A stretch of DNA of 64,000 nucleotides from Photobacterium profundum (GCF_003026285.1 NZ_PYOD01000002.1:372001-436000), one strand, 5' to 3'. Positions 26,018-37,385 are shown, numbered from the stretch's first letter. The notes: generated by a model from the sequence alone, not told the origin. Made by a program: numbers and translations.

Positions 26018-27712
26018 CTAAGGAAACGCTGGGCGTTGAGCGGTACCGTTACGTTGTTCTGTTTCCCATTTCGGCGCGATCCACGTCGGCGCGTTCGATG
26101 GTGAAAGTGGTGTATTTCCTAAGATGGTATCGGCTGCTTTTTCGGCGACCATAATGGTTGGAGCATTAAGGTTGCCATTAGGAATGGTTGGGAATACAGA
26201 AGAATCGATCACACGCAAAGACTCAATGCCTCTAACTTGACAATCTTTATTCAGTACTGTCATTGGATCATTATCTGATCCCATTTTGCAGGTACAAGAC
26301 GGGTGGTAGGCACTTTCTACATTTTGGCGAACCCAAGCATCCATTGCTTCATCACTGGCAATATCTGCACCTGGTTGAATTTCTTCACCGCGATAATCAT
26401 CCATCGCTGGCTGAGCCAGAATTTCACGGGTCAGACGGATGCAATCGCGCCAGTCCTGTTTATCTTGTTCGGTGCTGATATAGTTAAATTCAATGTTCGG
26501 CTTTTGGTGCGGATCAGCTGATGTTACCCAAATACGGCCACGGCTTTGCGGTTTATTCGGGCCGACATGGACTTGGAAACCATGACCATCAAAAGCTGCT
26601 TGGCCGTCATATCGCATGGCTGCAGGTAGGAAGTGATACTGAATGTTTGGCCATTTTAGACCTGCACGAGAGCGGATAAAGGCGCATGATTCAAAATGGT
26701 TGGTTGCCCCTAAACCATCTTTTTGCAGTATCCAACGCGTACCAATCAACCCTTTGCTAATCAACCCTAATTTACTGTTCAGGGTAATAGGCTGATGACA
26801 AGCATATTGGAAGTACACTTCAAGGTGATCTTGCAGATTTTCACCAACACCTGGTAAATCATGTTCAACAGCAATGCCTGCTTGTTCTAATACCGCTTTA
26901 GGACCAATACCTGATAATTGAAGAAGTTGCGGAGAACCGACTGAACCCGCCGATAGCAACACTTCGGTGTTAGCATAAACAGACTGCACTTTACCGCCAA
27001 CTTCAATCTCAACACCTATCGCCTGTTTGTTTTTGATCAATACTTTACGAGTTACAACACCCTTTTTCACCGTCAGGTTGCTGCGTTTCATAGCGCGGCG
27101 AAGGTAAGCATTTGAAGTAGAGGCACGTACACCTTTATCAACGGTCATATGCATAGGGCCAAAACCTTCCTGCTGATAGCCATTATAGTCATCGGTTTTC
27201 GGGTAGCCTGCTTGTTGACCAGCATCGATAAATGCTTGATATAGCGGATTTAGCTTCATATCGTTACCATTGCAGGTGCCAACAGGACCATCACCTCCGC
27301 GGTAGGTATCTTCTCCATGAATCCATGATTCAGCACGACGAAAATACGGCAGGCATTCTTGGTAACTCCAGCCTGCAGCACCCTGCTCTACCCACTCATC
27401 ATAATCGCAAGCATTACCACGCACATATACCATACCATTAATCGAAGAACTGCCACCCAGTACACGTCCTCTTGGACAATGCAGGCTGCGGCTATCAAGA
27501 CCAGTCTCGGGTTGTGTTTCGAATTGCCATGCATATTTTTCACTGTTCATTGGGTATGACAATGCGGTTGGCATTTGAATAAAGATACTTCTGTCACTTC
27601 CCCCCGCTTCCAGCAGTAAGATGTGATGTTCGCCCGAAGCGCTTAAACGGTCGGCCAGCACACAGCCAGCAGATCCCGCACCAACAATGATGTAATCATA
27701 CGTTGTGTTCAT
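26018..27712 (-). CDS. betA: Choline dehydrogenase
   Basis: A 564-residue GMC-family FAD oxidoreductase that oxidises choline to betaine aldehyde at the inner membrane. The FAD-binding motif [17 protein letters not shown] is at residues 8-24. GMC signatures include [21 protein letters not shown] and [15 protein letters not shown]. The C-terminal catalytic region has [13 protein letters not shown] and the [17 protein letters not shown] ending. Length is normal. It follows betB by 99 bp. Confidence 0.95.
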   Translation of the reverse strand: MNTTYDYIIVGAGSAGCVLADRLSASGEHHILLLEAGGSDRSIFIQMPTALSYPMNSEKYAWQFETQPETGLDSRSLHCPRGRVLGGSSSINGMVYVRGNACDYDEWVEQGAAGWSYQECLPYFRRAESWIHGEDTYRGGDGPVGTCNGNDMKLNPLYQAFIDAGQQAGYPKTDDYNGYQQEGFGPMHMTVDKGVRASTSNAYLRRAMKRSNLTVKKGVVTRKVLIKNKQAIGVEIEVGGKVQSVYANTEVLLSAGSVGSPQLLQLSGIGPKAVLEQAGIAVEHDLPGVGENLQDHLEVYFQYACHQPITLNSKLGLISKGLIGTRWILQKDGLGATNHFESCAFIRSRAGLKWPNIQYHFLPAAMRYDGQAAFDGHGFQVHVGPNKPQSRGRIWVTSADPHQKPNIEFNYISTEQDKQDWRDCIRLTREILAQPAMDDYRGEEIQPGADIASDEAMDAWVRQNVESAYHPSCTCKMGSDNDPMTVLNKDCQVRGIESLRVIDSSVFPTIPNGNLNAPTIMVAEKAADTILGNTPLSPSNAPTWIAPKWETEQRNGTAQRPAFP

Positions 27713-27811
27713 TTGATTTCCCTTTCGATTCTACAAATAAGATTGAAGCTTACTGCTGTTACCGATATCGACTGATTCTTTTGATACCAAACATTGCAGC
27801 TACCTGACGAC

Positions 27812-29272
27812 TTAATCGTAAGGGCATTCAAGATCGCCAAGCTCAATCATCACGCTCTTGTTCTGGGTGTAATGGTTAAGTGTATCTATGCCATTTTCAC
27901 GGCCAATCCCAGATTGTTTGTAACCTCCAACTGGCATTTGAGCTGGCGAACCACCCCAAGTGTTCACCCAACAAATTCCTGCTTCTATTTGAGCTATAAC
28001 ACGATGAGCGCAAGAAAGATTTTGGGTAAATAGACCAGCAGCTAGTCCGTACTGCGTCGAATTTGCTCGCTTGATGACTTCATCTTCATCAGTAAATCGT
28101 AGTATCGACATTACAGGACCAAAAATCTCTTCCTGAACCTGAGGCATATCATCGGTGCAATCGACAAAAATGGTCGGTTGAACAAAGTATCCCTTATCAA
28201 GCCCATTACTAGTTTCACGCTCCCCTCCACAAACAAGGCGCGCACCAGACTCTTTACCCACTTGAATAAAGCCGAGTACTTTTTCCAGATGCTCACCAGA
28301 GATAAGAGAACCGATTTGAGTCGACATATCGGCTGGGTCACCAATAACCAGTTTGTTGGTTCTGTGAACCAGTTGCTCAATGAAATCATCGTAAATTGCA
28401 TCGTGTACAAATACACGGGTACCATTAGTACAGACTTCGCCTTGGGTGTAAAAATTAGCGAGCATTGCTGCGGAAACGGCGTTTTCCAGCTTGGCATCAT
28501 CAAATACAATCAGTGGTGACTTACCACCAAGCTCCATCGTAATATCTTTGAGTGTACCGGCAGCATCGGCCATCACTTTTTTGCCAGTACCTGACTCACC
28601 AGTAAACGAAATCTTAGCAATATCTGGATGACGAGACAGCATTTGACCGACACGGTAATCACCTTGTACAACATTGAAAACGCCATCTGGCACTCCAGCT
28701 TCAGTGAAAATCTCGGCTAGTTTCAATACTGACAACGGCGTTTCTTCTGAAGGCTTAAATACCATGGCATTGCCCGCAGCCAATGCTGGAGCCGATTTCC
28801 ACATTGCAATCTGAATGGGATAATTCCACGCACCGATCCCTGCGCAAACACCTAGTGGTTCACGACGAGTATAGAAAAATTGACTGTGGCCCAAATCTTG
28901 TTGCTGTCCTTGAATCGCAGCGGCAAGTCCTGCGTAGTACTCAATAACATCTGTACCTGTAACAATATCGACCTCGATTGCTTCTTGGATCGGTTTGCCC
29001 GTATCTTTAACTTCCAGTTCGGCCAGCTCATTATTACGCTCTCGAAGAATGGCCACCGCCCGCATCAAGATACGGCCGCGTTCAATACCACTCATTGCTG
29101 ACCATACTTTGAAGCCTGCTTTCGCTGATGCAATAGCACGATCAACATCTTGAGCTGATGCTTGACCGATTTCAGCCAATTGTTCACCCGTTGCTGGGTT
29201 AGAGGTTATAAAAGTTTCGACTGATGAAACATCAGTTGCTTGACCATGGATGTAAAGGGACTTCATTTTCAT
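27812..29272 (-). CDS. betB: Betaine aldehyde dehydrogenase
   Basis: A 486-residue NAD(P)-dependent aldehyde dehydrogenase that makes glycine betaine from betaine aldehyde. The glycine-rich [10 protein letters not shown], the general base in [10 protein letters not shown] and the catalytic Cys in [14 protein letters not shown] are all intact. ATG 29272 is preferred because AAGG lies 7 nt upstream; the in-frame TTG just before it is not a better start. It follows betI by 51 bp in the repressor-controlled operon. Confidence 0.95.
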   Translation of the reverse strand: MKMKSLYIHGQATDVSSVETFITSNPATGEQLAEIGQASAQDVDRAIASAKAGFKVWSAMSGIERGRILMRAVAILRERNNELAELEVKDTGKPIQEAIEVDIVTGTDVIEYYAGLAAAIQGQQQDLGHSQFFYTRREPLGVCAGIGAWNYPIQIAMWKSAPALAAGNAMVFKPSEETPLSVLKLAEIFTEAGVPDGVFNVVQGDYRVGQMLSRHPDIAKISFTGESGTGKKVMADAAGTLKDITMELGGKSPLIVFDDAKLENAVSAAMLANFYTQGEVCTNGTRVFVHDAIYDDFIEQLVHRTNKLVIGDPADMSTQIGSLISGEHLEKVLGFIQVGKESGARLVCGGERETSNGLDKGYFVQPTIFVDCTDDMPQVQEEIFGPVMSILRFTDEDEVIKRANSTQYGLAAGLFTQNLSCAHRVIAQIEAGICWVNTWGGSPAQMPVGGYKQSGIGRENGIDTLNHYTQNKSVMIELGDLECPYD

Positions 29273-29323
29273 CAAAATGCCTTGATAATTAGTTTTTTAT
29301 TATGAGGTTGCGTGTCAGCTTGA

Positions 29324-29908
29324 TTAAGGGACGAGTTGCTTTTCCAAATAATCAGAAATGATCTGCTGTGCTTTTTCGGGGCAAATCCCTTTAGGGTTCA
29401 GCGCGCCTCGCAGCCAGATCCCATCGATTAATGCAGCAATTCCCTGTGCGACAAAAAGGGCTTTTTCAGCAGGTAAAACTTGCTTGAGTTCATATCGAAG
29501 ATGCGACAAAAGGCGACGCTCATTGACTCGCTGAAGTCGATGTAGATCGCCATCGTGCATTGACTGTGCCCAGAATGCTAACCATGTCTTAGTCACTTTG
29601 CTGTCGACTTGATAACCATCGAAATTAGCAGACACAATCGCCTTGATCCTCGCCGTAACATCGTTACTGTCAACAGCACGAAGATGCTCGATTGATGTGG
29701 CCGATAACTGACGTAACACCGTACGCATGGTTTCTTCCAATAAACCATGTTTACCACCAAAATAGTGATTAATGATCCCTGGAGATACACCGGCTTTTCG
29801 GCTAATCAAAGCTACGCTCGCATTCGATAATCCAACCTCATCAATAACGCTCATCGTTGCCTCGACAAGCTGCGGTCGACGTATTTCTGGCATCCCTACT
29901 TTTGGCAT
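29324..29908 (-). CDS. betI: TetR-family repressor of choline genes
   Basis: A 194-residue TetR regulator. The HTH is [26 protein letters not shown] near residues 27-50, and the N-terminal [18 protein letters not shown] is characteristic of BetI. BetI represses the bet genes and releases DNA when choline is present. It is the first gene of the cluster and has a 20-bp palindrome just upstream that should be its operator, so it probably controls itself and betBA-choXWV. Confidence 0.94.
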   Translation of the reverse strand: MPKVGMPEIRRPQLVEATMSVIDEVGLSNASVALISRKAGVSPGIINHYFGGKHGLLEETMRTVLRQLSATSIEHLRAVDSNDVTARIKAIVSANFDGYQVDSKVTKTWLAFWAQSMHDGDLHRLQRVNERRLLSHLRYELKQVLPAEKALFVAQGIAALIDGIWLRGALNPKGICPEKAQQIISDYLEKQLVP

Positions 29909-29928
29909 AAATGTTACTCAAATGTTTT

Positions 29929-29948
29929 TTAATTGAACGTTTAATTAA
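29929..29948. promoter_or_regulatory. Probable BetI operator
   Basis: TTAATTGAACGTTTAATTAA is a near-perfect 20-bp dyad centred about 30 bp upstream of the betI start. Its position and symmetry fit binding by a TetR dimer. Binding is inferred, not shown. Confidence 0.65.
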
Positions 29949-30461
29949 AAATAGACTTACATCTTCTCAAAAGGAAGTCAAAAAAATGTTTCGTGTAGTA
30001 ATGAATTTTATACATTTAAAAACTCAAGATAAAACCATAAGATATTGAATAAAAAAGAAATATGGACAAAGCAAGAAAGAATCAATTTAATTGAAATGTT
30101 TTGTGTCGAAAGCAACTTACAATGATTTTGTTCAGCAAGGTTGCTGCGTTATTTCTTTTTAAATTGTCAAATTCCCCGTATTTACCTGACTCCATTAACA
30201 TTGAGTAAGAGCCTGATCACTTGTTTCATTTTTCTCTATTGCACGAACCGACTAACGAGCTTTAGAGCGGCTGTATTCTCGCCACAAAAGAGATTAAGAA
30301 AACGTAAGGAAAAGCGGTGGTAGCGAACAGGCATTCTAGTCTAAAGAGCTGAAACTAAAAATCAGGGGGGAAGGAAATTAACGACTGTGGAGAATTGAGT
30401 AGTGGAAGTACTTTTAAAGTGAGTTTACTATGTGATTTCTGATTACATTATTGCTCTATAA
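29949..30461. other. Intergenic region, no clear feature
   Basis: About 510 AT-rich bases between the betI promoter and the GNAT gene terminator. A 60-codon plus-strand ORF (30141-30323) has no recognisable family and no good ribosome site. I see no RNA gene. Confidence 0.4.
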
Positions 30462-30503
30462 ATAAACAAAACAGGCCCATATCCGTTGTTGGTATGAACC
30501 TGT
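30462..30503 (-). terminator. Intrinsic terminator after the GNAT gene
   Basis: On the minus strand ACAGGTTCATACC pairs with GGATATGGGCCTGT through small internal mismatches, followed by TTTGTTTATTT. It starts 11 bp past the GNAT stop. Confidence 0.75.
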
Positions 30504-30513
30504 AAGCAAATAA

Positions 30514-31335
30514 TTATGAACGATCAAAGTCAAACTGAATAATTCGATTTGAAGACACTAATCCCGCTCGTACCATTGCTTTTTGTGCACCAATATTACC
30601 ACTTTCAGTTGAGCAGTTCGGTTTTAAACCTTGTTCCGTGGCTGTATTAATCAAGTGCTGCAGTACTCGAGTTGCAATGCCTTTCCCTCGCTCAGATTCT
30701 GCAACGATCATACCTAAATCTGCATAACCTGTTTGATAGTCATCAAATAAACGGCATTCACCTGAGGCTAATAGTTGACCATTTTTCCTGTAACTCCAAA
30801 GTTCTTGGCGTTGAATCAAATTTTCGTAATATCCCGATAACCATTGTTCAGGCGCTCCGATAGCTTTGGCTGCAAATTCTACAAAATCAGCAAGTTGCTT
30901 TTGCTCTGCTAATTTCATTTCTAATGGTTCTTTTACCTCAACGCTTCGCGCTGTGTTCTTCTGATACATTAAGGCATTTACCTTAAATAATGATGAAGAG
31001 TCTAACGATAACGAAAGGTAATCGGCTTCTGCTGTACTGACAAATGCACCATTAACTACACCAATTACAGAACTATTTTGTTGAGCAATCAAGGTAAACA
31101 GTTCTGTCGCTTGAGTTTTAGCTATTGGAGACAAATAAAATTGCAACATATAGCCTTCGCCGTTTATACAACAGTATCCAACAAGGCTATTGTTCTCGTA
31201 AAAACCAAAATGCTCAGACATGGGTACAAACCCGAAATGCCACATACCATCAAGTGGAGCTGAGGATAACGAAAAGTATTGTTTTTTCAGTTCACTGACT
31301 TCACTTAATGATTCAATTTTTTTTATTTCTAACAT
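30514..31335 (-). CDS. GNAT-family N-acetyltransferase
   Basis: A 273-residue protein with a C-terminal GNAT domain. The acetyl-CoA-binding motif A reads ADLGMIVAESERGKGIATRVL near residue 210, followed by the typical ...SGNIGAQKAMVRAGL motif B. The N-terminal 130 residues look like a second, degenerate GNAT half (FYENNSLVGYCCINGEGYMLQF), so the protein may be a tandem-GNAT. The substrate is unknown. It is a single-gene unit with its own terminator. Confidence 0.85.
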   Translation of the reverse strand: MLEIKKIESLSEVSELKKQYFSLSSAPLDGMWHFGFVPMSEHFGFYENNSLVGYCCINGEGYMLQFYLSPIAKTQATELFTLIAQQNSSVIGVVNGAFVSTAEADYLSLSLDSSSLFKVNALMYQKNTARSVEVKEPLEMKLAEQKQLADFVEFAAKAIGAPEQWLSGYYENLIQRQELWSYRKNGQLLASGECRLFDDYQTGYADLGMIVAESERGKGIATRVLQHLINTATEQGLKPNCSTESGNIGAQKAMVRAGLVSSNRIIQFDFDRS

Positions 31336-31493
31336 TGTTCTTTACCTACAAATAGATCTAAATATTACTGTACGCTGAACATCATCGTTCTAAGCTTAGC
31401 TTAACGGAATGCAATTCTTTGATGAGAGAAATAATAGAATATATGCTAATTGTAAGATTGAATAAAAACGACAGTCTGTAGAAGTAAATTCCG

Positions 31494-31694
31494 TTGATGC
31501 TAACTCAAAATGTCCCATCCCTGATTTTGAATGACAGAAAACACCTTCATTTTAAAAAGGACACCTACCCGTTAAATAACTATCGTGAGTATAATCAAGC
31601 GCTCAAGCGACGCGATAAGTTCGACATTAGGCTCTCTGAAGAGATCATCAATATTGGCAACATGATGAACGTGTTTATGGTGATACTCGGCTGA
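31494..31694 (+). pseudogene. IS5-type transposase N-terminal remnant
   Basis: A 66-codon frame contains NNYREYNQALKRRDKFDIRL followed by SEEIIN. This resembles the conserved opening of IS5-family transposases, where a W/Y-x-x-YN-x-AL-x-x-RG-x-x-x-x-W-x-S/D-E block precedes the DDE core. The expected Gly and Trp are already replaced, and the frame runs out into unrelated sequence before any catalytic residue. No inverted repeats are visible. It is a decayed fragment upstream of cqsS. Confidence 0.55.
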
Positions 31695-31973
31695 TGTTTT
31701 AAGGTCAAAATGAAAAAATTTTGCGTGTATTGTCGCATGTTTGAGGAATGATTGAATATATCACCGTTTATTGTCTTGATTTTAATGCATTATATTCTTA
31801 TTGACACTGGTTTTAATACGATCAGTGCTGTACTCATTTTTCAGTCGTGGAAATACTCGTTTCCCTGCGGCGATACTCATCAGTTTATTTATGGGTAATA
31901 TCACGCCATGAGAGTCATGGTTACCTTGGTATGTTTAATGGTTAAGTTTTGTTAGTTGGGATGGTTGTCATTT

Positions 31974-34022
31974 ATGAGCGTCAAAACAGCAATGCAAAAA
32001 GTTTATCAATATGCTGAACCCAACCTTTCTTTGGTTGGCTGGATGGGCTTTATTGGTTTTCCCCTCTACTATATTGTATGGGCATACATTTTTCCCCAAC
32101 CCTATGAAAACCTGACGTTAAGGCTTGCCTGCTCGTTGCTTTTTTTGGGGATAGTTGTTCGTAAAAAGCTTAAACGTCAATGGCGTAATCGTATGCACCT
32201 CTACTATCAGCTGGTGATAACACTGTGCTTGCCATTCTTCTTTTTCTATATGTTGATAATGAATAATTGGTCGACTGTCTGGTTGATGTCATTTATGTCA
32301 GCCATTTTTCTGCATATCTTGCTAGTACACACCACCTGGGTGATGTGTACCCAGGCAATTATCGGAATAGCACTTGCCGTTGTCTGCGCGTGGATAGCAC
32401 AAAGCTTCAGTCTAGATATTGCTCTTGATTGGAGTCACATGCCGATATTCCTCTTTACCTACATATTCGGGAACGCGTTCTATTTACGTAATCAAGTAGA
32501 GCATGAAACTAAAGTGTCGATAGCCAAAATGTTCGGTGCCGGCATTGCCCATGAAATGCGAAACCCACTGAGTGGTCTATGCTCCTCCATTAACGTCATC
32601 CAATCGCTTATTCCCAACCAAAAAGATGAGAAAAAAACAACATATCAGCTATCCGCAGAAGACGTTTCATTGTTGAATAATGTCAGCGATGCTGCAATGA
32701 AACTCATCCATGGCGGGAATGAGACCATCGATTTGCTTCTTGCCTCCGTTGATGAAAGCGCCGTGTCTCGCTCAACATTCAGGCATCATTCTGCTTTGGC
32801 TGTAGTAGAAAGTGCTATTGAAAGCTATAGCTACAAACAATCGAAAGATCAATTAGCCATTTCTTTGAATGTATGCAGCGATTTTGATTTTTTAGGTAAC
32901 GATACATTGCTTCGATACGTCATGTTCAATTTATTTAAGAATGCTTTCCATCACCGTAATACTGAAGGTTTCTATATACATGTAAGACTTAAGACGGGGA
33001 AAGAGGAAAACCAAATAGTGGTGATAGACAACGGTCTTGGTATCACTCCAGATGTCATTGGAAAGATATTTCAAGATTTTTATACCACAGGCAAATCAGG
33101 TAATATTGGATTGGGATTGCCATTTTGTAAAAAGATGATGGTGTCATTTGGTGGGAGTATTCAGTGCAAATCAGAGCCTGGTGAAGGGTGCCAGTTTACG
33201 ATGACATTCCCATCTGTTCAGTCAAAAATTGTCAAAGAGATTCGGGATGAGCTAATCAGTCAGAAATCCGTTGTTCTAGTGAGTGACAATGAGAGTCTGG
33301 TTGTCAGAACTCAAGATTTGAGCCGCTCTCTGGGTTTTGAGCTGATAGTGCTAGATGTAGCAGCCGTGTTGGATAAAAAGGAGCCTGAATATGATCTTCT
33401 TATTATTGATTTCGATAGCATGGACACACGGCACAATTATTTAGATCGTATCGAGTCATTACTGTCATTTACCGAATCCAACATTGTTTACTTGCTCCAT
33501 CACCCAGTACAACGCTATAAAAAGCAGGGGGTCACCCCAGTCTGGATAGAAACAAAAACGTGGTTAAAGAATGCCGACTCAATCATTAATGGTTTGCTGT
33601 TTGACTCCCATGAAGATGTAAGTAAACCAGCTCAACCTCAAAATACAGTAGAACACACCAGACGCACTATCATGGTCGTTGATGACAGCGAGTCCTTACG
33701 TAAACTCACGGCCGTGTTATTGGAAAAGCAAGGGTTTGATGTCATCCAGTTTGGAGGAGGAAAGCAAGCCATTGAAGCTTTAAATACCGATCCTGTAGAC
33801 CTAATCCTCATGGACATCGAGATGCCAGAGCTCGACGGTATAGAAGCTTCACGCCTTATCCGGGCATCAAATAAGAAGTTTTCGACAGTACCAATCATTG
33901 CTCATACTGGTGATGTCTCGCTAATCGCTCTAGATTCAATCAAGTTATCAGGTATATCAGACTATATCGTTAAGCCCGCAGACAAAGATCTGCTGTTAAA
34001 AAAGATCGCCGACTTGGTTTAA
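31974..34022 (+). CDS. cqsS: CAI-1 quorum-sensing hybrid histidine kinase
   Basis: A 682-residue hybrid kinase closely matching Vibrio CqsS along its length. It has six membrane helices (to about residue 172) that form the autoinducer pocket, including YQYAEPNLSLVGWMGF and STVWLMSFMSAIFLHILLVH. The HisKA site is GAGIAHEMRNPL with His193. An HATPase domain follows (DNGLGI, GLGLPFCKKM), then a linker and a C-terminal receiver with acceptor near Asp614 in LILMDIEMPELDG. At low cell density it should phosphorylate the LuxU/LuxO relay; bound CAI-1 inhibits the kinase. The position of V. cholerae Cys170 is Phe169 here, as in V. harveyi. ATG 31974 is chosen over an upstream TTG by match to the family. 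It converges with cqsA. Confidence 0.96.
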   Translation: MSVKTAMQKVYQYAEPNLSLVGWMGFIGFPLYYIVWAYIFPQPYENLTLRLACSLLFLGIVVRKKLKRQWRNRMHLYYQLVITLCLPFFFFYMLIMNNWSTVWLMSFMSAIFLHILLVHTTWVMCTQAIIGIALAVVCAWIAQSFSLDIALDWSHMPIFLFTYIFGNAFYLRNQVEHETKVSIAKMFGAGIAHEMRNPLSGLCSSINVIQSLIPNQKDEKKTTYQLSAEDVSLLNNVSDAAMKLIHGGNETIDLLLASVDESAVSRSTFRHHSALAVVESAIESYSYKQSKDQLAISLNVCSDFDFLGNDTLLRYVMFNLFKNAFHHRNTEGFYIHVRLKTGKEENQIVVIDNGLGITPDVIGKIFQDFYTTGKSGNIGLGLPFCKKMMVSFGGSIQCKSEPGEGCQFTMTFPSVQSKIVKEIRDELISQKSVVLVSDNESLVVRTQDLSRSLGFELIVLDVAAVLDKKEPEYDLLIIDFDSMDTRHNYLDRIESLLSFTESNIVYLLHHPVQRYKKQGVTPVWIETKTWLKNADSIINGLLFDSHEDVSKPAQPQNTVEHTRRTIMVVDDSESLRKLTAVLLEKQGFDVIQFGGGKQAIEALNTDPVDLILMDIEMPELDGIEASRLIRASNKKFSTVPIIAHTGDVSLIALDSIKLSGISDYIVKPADKDLLLKKIADLV

Positions 34023-34028
34023 TAGGGA

Positions 34029-34056
34029 GGGACCTGCGTTATGCAGGTCCCTTTTA
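34029..34056 (+). terminator. Intrinsic terminator after cqsS
   Basis: GGGACCTGC pairs perfectly with GCAGGTCCC around a 5-nt loop, followed by TTTTA. The U-run is on the plus strand only, so it ends the cqsS transcript before the convergent cqsA. Confidence 0.9.
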
Positions 34057-34071
34057 GAGGCTATAGCTTAA

Positions 34072-35253
34072 TCAAATAAATTCCAACGCCGTACTCTCAA
34101 AAGCTGCTTGGCATACCGTCAATACATGATCAACATCCTTTTCCGTCATATCAGCATTAACGGATAGTCGGATTATATTTCTGTTTTTGCCTGTAGCCGG
34201 ACGACAAAATACAGCGCCAAATATATTGCGATCTTCAAGATAATCTCGGACCCGCTCGGTGTTTCTCTCGCTGCCACATTCCAGAGCAATAATTTGTGAT
34301 TCGCTGCGAATACTAAAGCCAATTTGTTTAAGACCGACCCTTAATGCATTTGCCCGCTCAAACAACCGCTTGCGTTTTTCATCAGCGTGTTGAATTACCC
34401 TCAGTGTTGATTCCAGTCTGGCAACCTCTTGAGGTAGGACCGTTGAACTGAATATTGCAGGGTAAGCAATGAAGGGCAGAGTTTGAGCCAACTTTTCAGG
34501 TCCCAAAATCGCACCCGCGCGATAGGCGAATGTTTTTGCTAGGCTTACAGTTACAAAGTTAACGCGATCCCGTATTCCGAGTTCGTTGATTAACCCTGAA
34601 CCATTGGGCCCATGTGTCCCAAGCGAGTGTGATTCGTCAACAACCAGCGCACAGCCATATTCTTCTGCTACTTCGTAGATAGCCTCTAGAGGGGCGATAG
34701 TTCCGATAGTGCTATAGACGGAATCGACTAAAATAATGCCGTCACCATACCGCTGGATCTGTTTGCGCAGGTGAGCGACATTGTTGTGCCTGAATGGGTG
34801 AATGTCTGCACCGGAAATACGCGCGCCTTCCCACAGAGACATATGGGCAAGGAAGTCGATATACACCGGAATCTTCGGAGCGCATATAGTTTGGAGTAGT
34901 CCCACATTGGCTGCCCAGCCAGACTGGGATAACAAGCAACTCCCCATTCCTAGGTATTGGGCCAGCTGCGTTTCAAATTCGGGTTTAGAGCTCTGATCTT
35001 GCTGGAATATCGCAGACATGACGACGTTATCATCATGTTCTGAGATCGCCTGCCGGTGGGCAGACTGAATATATTGGTTGTGAGACAAAGAAAGGTAATC
35101 GTTACTTTGCATAACCACTGCCCCTTCAGACGGCCTTTTTCCTAATACCAGATGCTTCTTGTTCTCATTCGGCTCAATTAGATCCTGAATGAAGGAATCT
35201 AGCCGTTTTTCGATAAAAAAAGGAAGATGTTTGTTTATTGATTTAGCGTTCAT
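34072..35253 (-). CDS. cqsA: CAI-1 autoinducer synthase
   Basis: A 393-residue PLP enzyme of the alpha-oxoamine synthase group that condenses an acyl-CoA with S-adenosylmethionine (or aminobutyrate) to make the precursor of CAI-1. Diagnostic stretches are HLVLGKRPS, LLSQSGWAANVGLLQTIC, the PLP-contact DESHSLGTHGPNG and the PLP Lys240 in SLAKTFAYRAGA. Length and start match V. cholerae CqsA (389 residues), so ATG 35253 is preferred over the upstream ATG at 35298. It sits convergent to its receptor gene cqsS, as in other vibrios. Confidence 0.96.
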   Translation of the reverse strand: MNAKSINKHLPFFIEKRLDSFIQDLIEPNENKKHLVLGKRPSEGAVVMQSNDYLSLSHNQYIQSAHRQAISEHDDNVVMSAIFQQDQSSKPEFETQLAQYLGMGSCLLSQSGWAANVGLLQTICAPKIPVYIDFLAHMSLWEGARISGADIHPFRHNNVAHLRKQIQRYGDGIILVDSVYSTIGTIAPLEAIYEVAEEYGCALVVDESHSLGTHGPNGSGLINELGIRDRVNFVTVSLAKTFAYRAGAILGPEKLAQTLPFIAYPAIFSSTVLPQEVARLESTLRVIQHADEKRKRLFERANALRVGLKQIGFSIRSESQIIALECGSERNTERVRDYLEDRNIFGAVFCRPATGKNRNIIRLSVNADMTEKDVDHVLTVCQAAFESTALEFI

Positions 35254-35484
35254 AGTCAGATCTCTTCTTAAATACTGAAAAAACGCCAGCGCTGACATCG
35301 CTTATCTTGCTGATTTTTTAGAAAGTAGTCACTAAAAAACGACTATAAGGGGACTAAAATCCCATTGAACGGAAAAATACGTTAACAACAATGCAGTACT
35401 TAAAACGACGAAATTAATTTACGATGAAGTGAATCAGTACGCCATGCATCTTTAATGCACAGAAGGTGGAAATCGAACAATACA

Positions 35485-35511
35485 AAAAAGGTCGCCTAGG
35501 GCGACCTTTTT
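35485..35511. terminator. Bidirectional terminator downstream of the chemoreceptor gene
   Basis: AAAAAGGTCGCC pairs with GGCGACCTTTTT around a 3-nt loop. It lies 45 bp past the chemoreceptor stop and upstream of cqsA. Confidence 0.85.
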
Positions 35512-35555
35512 GATGATTGCGTATTTGAAGTACTTTACCGAGGTAACGTCATCTC

Positions 35556-37385
35556 CTAAACATTAAAGCTAGCAATGGCTTTATCCAATTCCCTTGTCTG
35601 CTCTGCAATCGCACTGGCAGCCTGAGAGTTCTGATGTACAGCATTTGAATTATCTTCGGTAATATCACGAATAGACGTTACATTCTGGCTAATATCAGCA
35701 GCCACAATACTTTGCTGCTCTACTGCAGCAGCAATTTGGGTACTGTTATCCAATACCTGCTGCATATCATCCATGATTTGTTCAATCTTAATTTCAGCAC
35801 TATTAGCCCGCTCAACACTCTGTTCACCTTGTGTGCGACAACTGGCAATTTGCTCAACAACAACCCCTGTTTGCTCTTGAACTGAGGTAATAATAGATGA
35901 AATCTCTTCCGTAGATTGCTGAGTTCGGGATGCAAGCGTACGAACTTCATCTGCCACAACAGCAAATCCTCTTCCCTGCTCACCAGCTCGTGCCGCTTCT
36001 ATGGCTGCATTTAACGCCAATAAGTTGGTTTGTTCAGCAATACCACGGATCACTTCCAACACAGTACCAATATTGACTGAAAGCTCCGACAAATTAATAA
36101 TCTCATCACTTGTTTTATCTAACTCGCCAGACAGTGAAGTAATATGCACTTTGGTTAGTTTGATCTCAGCTAAACCAGAATCCGCAGCTTGGCTGCTTCG
36201 ATTAGCATTAGCTGCTGCACCTTCTGTTGTAGATGCGATCTCTTTTACAGTTTCTCCCATCTCAGTAACAGCCGTTGCCACCGAATCTGTCTCTAACTGC
36301 TGCTGAGCCAAAGCAGACTCTGTCGCCTGACTATTTTGCTGTAGCTGCTCAGAGGCTGCACCCAACTCGGTGATCGTAGACTGAACATTGCCAATCAGTT
36401 GTCGAACGCTCGCCAAAAGCCCATTAAAATTAGACGCCATGTCGGCCAACTCATCTTTACCGCTCTCATCAGCAACACGGGTTAAGTCATGACTACGAGA
36501 AATTTCCGACATTAATTTGGTTAGGTTGTTGATGCTACGTTGAATACCGTTACTGATATACAATGACAGCAAAGCCAACACAATAACCACTATCACAACA
36601 GATACTGTAATTATGGTCATTACGCGGCTTTTAGCTTCTGTAAGCTCACTTTCTAGCTGAGTTTCCAGATCTGAGAACATAGCTTCAACATGGTGAGATG
36701 CTGTACGGATTTGACCTCGTAAACCTTCATCGTGGGCAAAACCAATCAGCCTCTTCTGCTCACTCATCTGATTAAATGTATGATTGAACTGAACAAGCTC
36801 TTCTTTAAGTTCTAAATCTTGAATGCTACCAAGCTTCTTATATAAATCACGGTACTCATCAAGGTATTTACGCTCATTTGAAAACGCAAACAGCTCTGCT
36901 TTAAGGATAAGAGAATAAACAACACTCTCGATTGCACCTTCGTGAACAGCATGCTCCATCAGGCTATCAGACTGTTCGAACATTACTTTATACTGCCCCT
37001 CAGAATGCTTTAAACCAAGGTTTTGGTAGCTTCGAATCAGCTCAAGATAACTCGTTTTATAGTTTTGCATTTTGGGCATTAAGTTATTCAATTCCGGTAC
37101 ATTTACCGATAACTCATCCAGCTCGACATTCAGCGTTTGTGCCTTACTTTCAAAAATAGAATAGTTATCTAAAAATTTCTTTTGATATTTCAGATCTAAA
37201 CGTGCCAAAAAATCTTTTTCATTTCGACGTAAATTAAGTAGTGAAACTTCTAACGATTTAACATCTGTAACCGTTTTGTCAATTTTCATTATACGTTCAT
37301 TAGCAAGGTTCGTTACCGCTAATACTAATAACAAGGCAAGCACCGACAATCCAGTCAGGCAAAGTAATTTATGTTTTATCTTCAT
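35556..37385 (-). CDS. Methyl-accepting chemotaxis protein with a helical-bimodular-type sensor
   Basis: A 609-residue chemoreceptor. An N-terminal membrane helix (about 8-27) is followed by a roughly 230-residue all-helical periplasmic domain with [20 protein letters not shown], typical of HBM sensors that bind organic acids or similar ligands. A second membrane helix lies near 265-285, then a HAMP domain and the signalling coiled coil. The CheA/CheW contact tip is [28 protein letters not shown], and no C-terminal pentapeptide for CheR is visible. It is monocistronic. The ligand is unknown. Confidence 0.93.
   Translation of the reverse strand: MKIKHKLLCLTGLSVLALLLVLAVTNLANERIMKIDKTVTDVKSLEVSLLNLRRNEKDFLARLDLKYQKKFLDNYSIFESKAQTLNVELDELSVNVPELNNLMPKMQNYKTSYLELIRSYQNLGLKHSEGQYKVMFEQSDSLMEHAVHEGAIESVVYSLILKAELFAFSNERKYLDEYRDLYKKLGSIQDLELKEELVQFNHTFNQMSEQKRLIGFAHDEGLRGQIRTASHHVEAMFSDLETQLESELTEAKSRVMTIITVSVVIVVIVLALLSLYISNGIQRSINNLTKLMSEISRSHDLTRVADESGKDELADMASNFNGLLASVRQLIGNVQSTITELGAASEQLQQNSQATESALAQQQLETDSVATAVTEMGETVKEIASTTEGAAANANRSSQAADSGLAEIKLTKVHITSLSGELDKTSDEIINLSELSVNIGTVLEVIRGIAEQTNLLALNAAIEAARAGEQGRGFAVVADEVRTLASRTQQSTEEISSIITSVQEQTGVVVEQIASCRTQGEQSVERANSAEIKIEQIMDDMQQVLDNSTQIAAAVEQQSIVAADISQNVTSIRDITEDNSNAVHQNSQAASAIAEQTRELDKAIASFNV

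Noticed and set aside
30141-30323. 60-codon plus-strand ORF upstream of the choline cluster
   Set aside because: It has no ribosome site, an atypical composition and no recognisable family.
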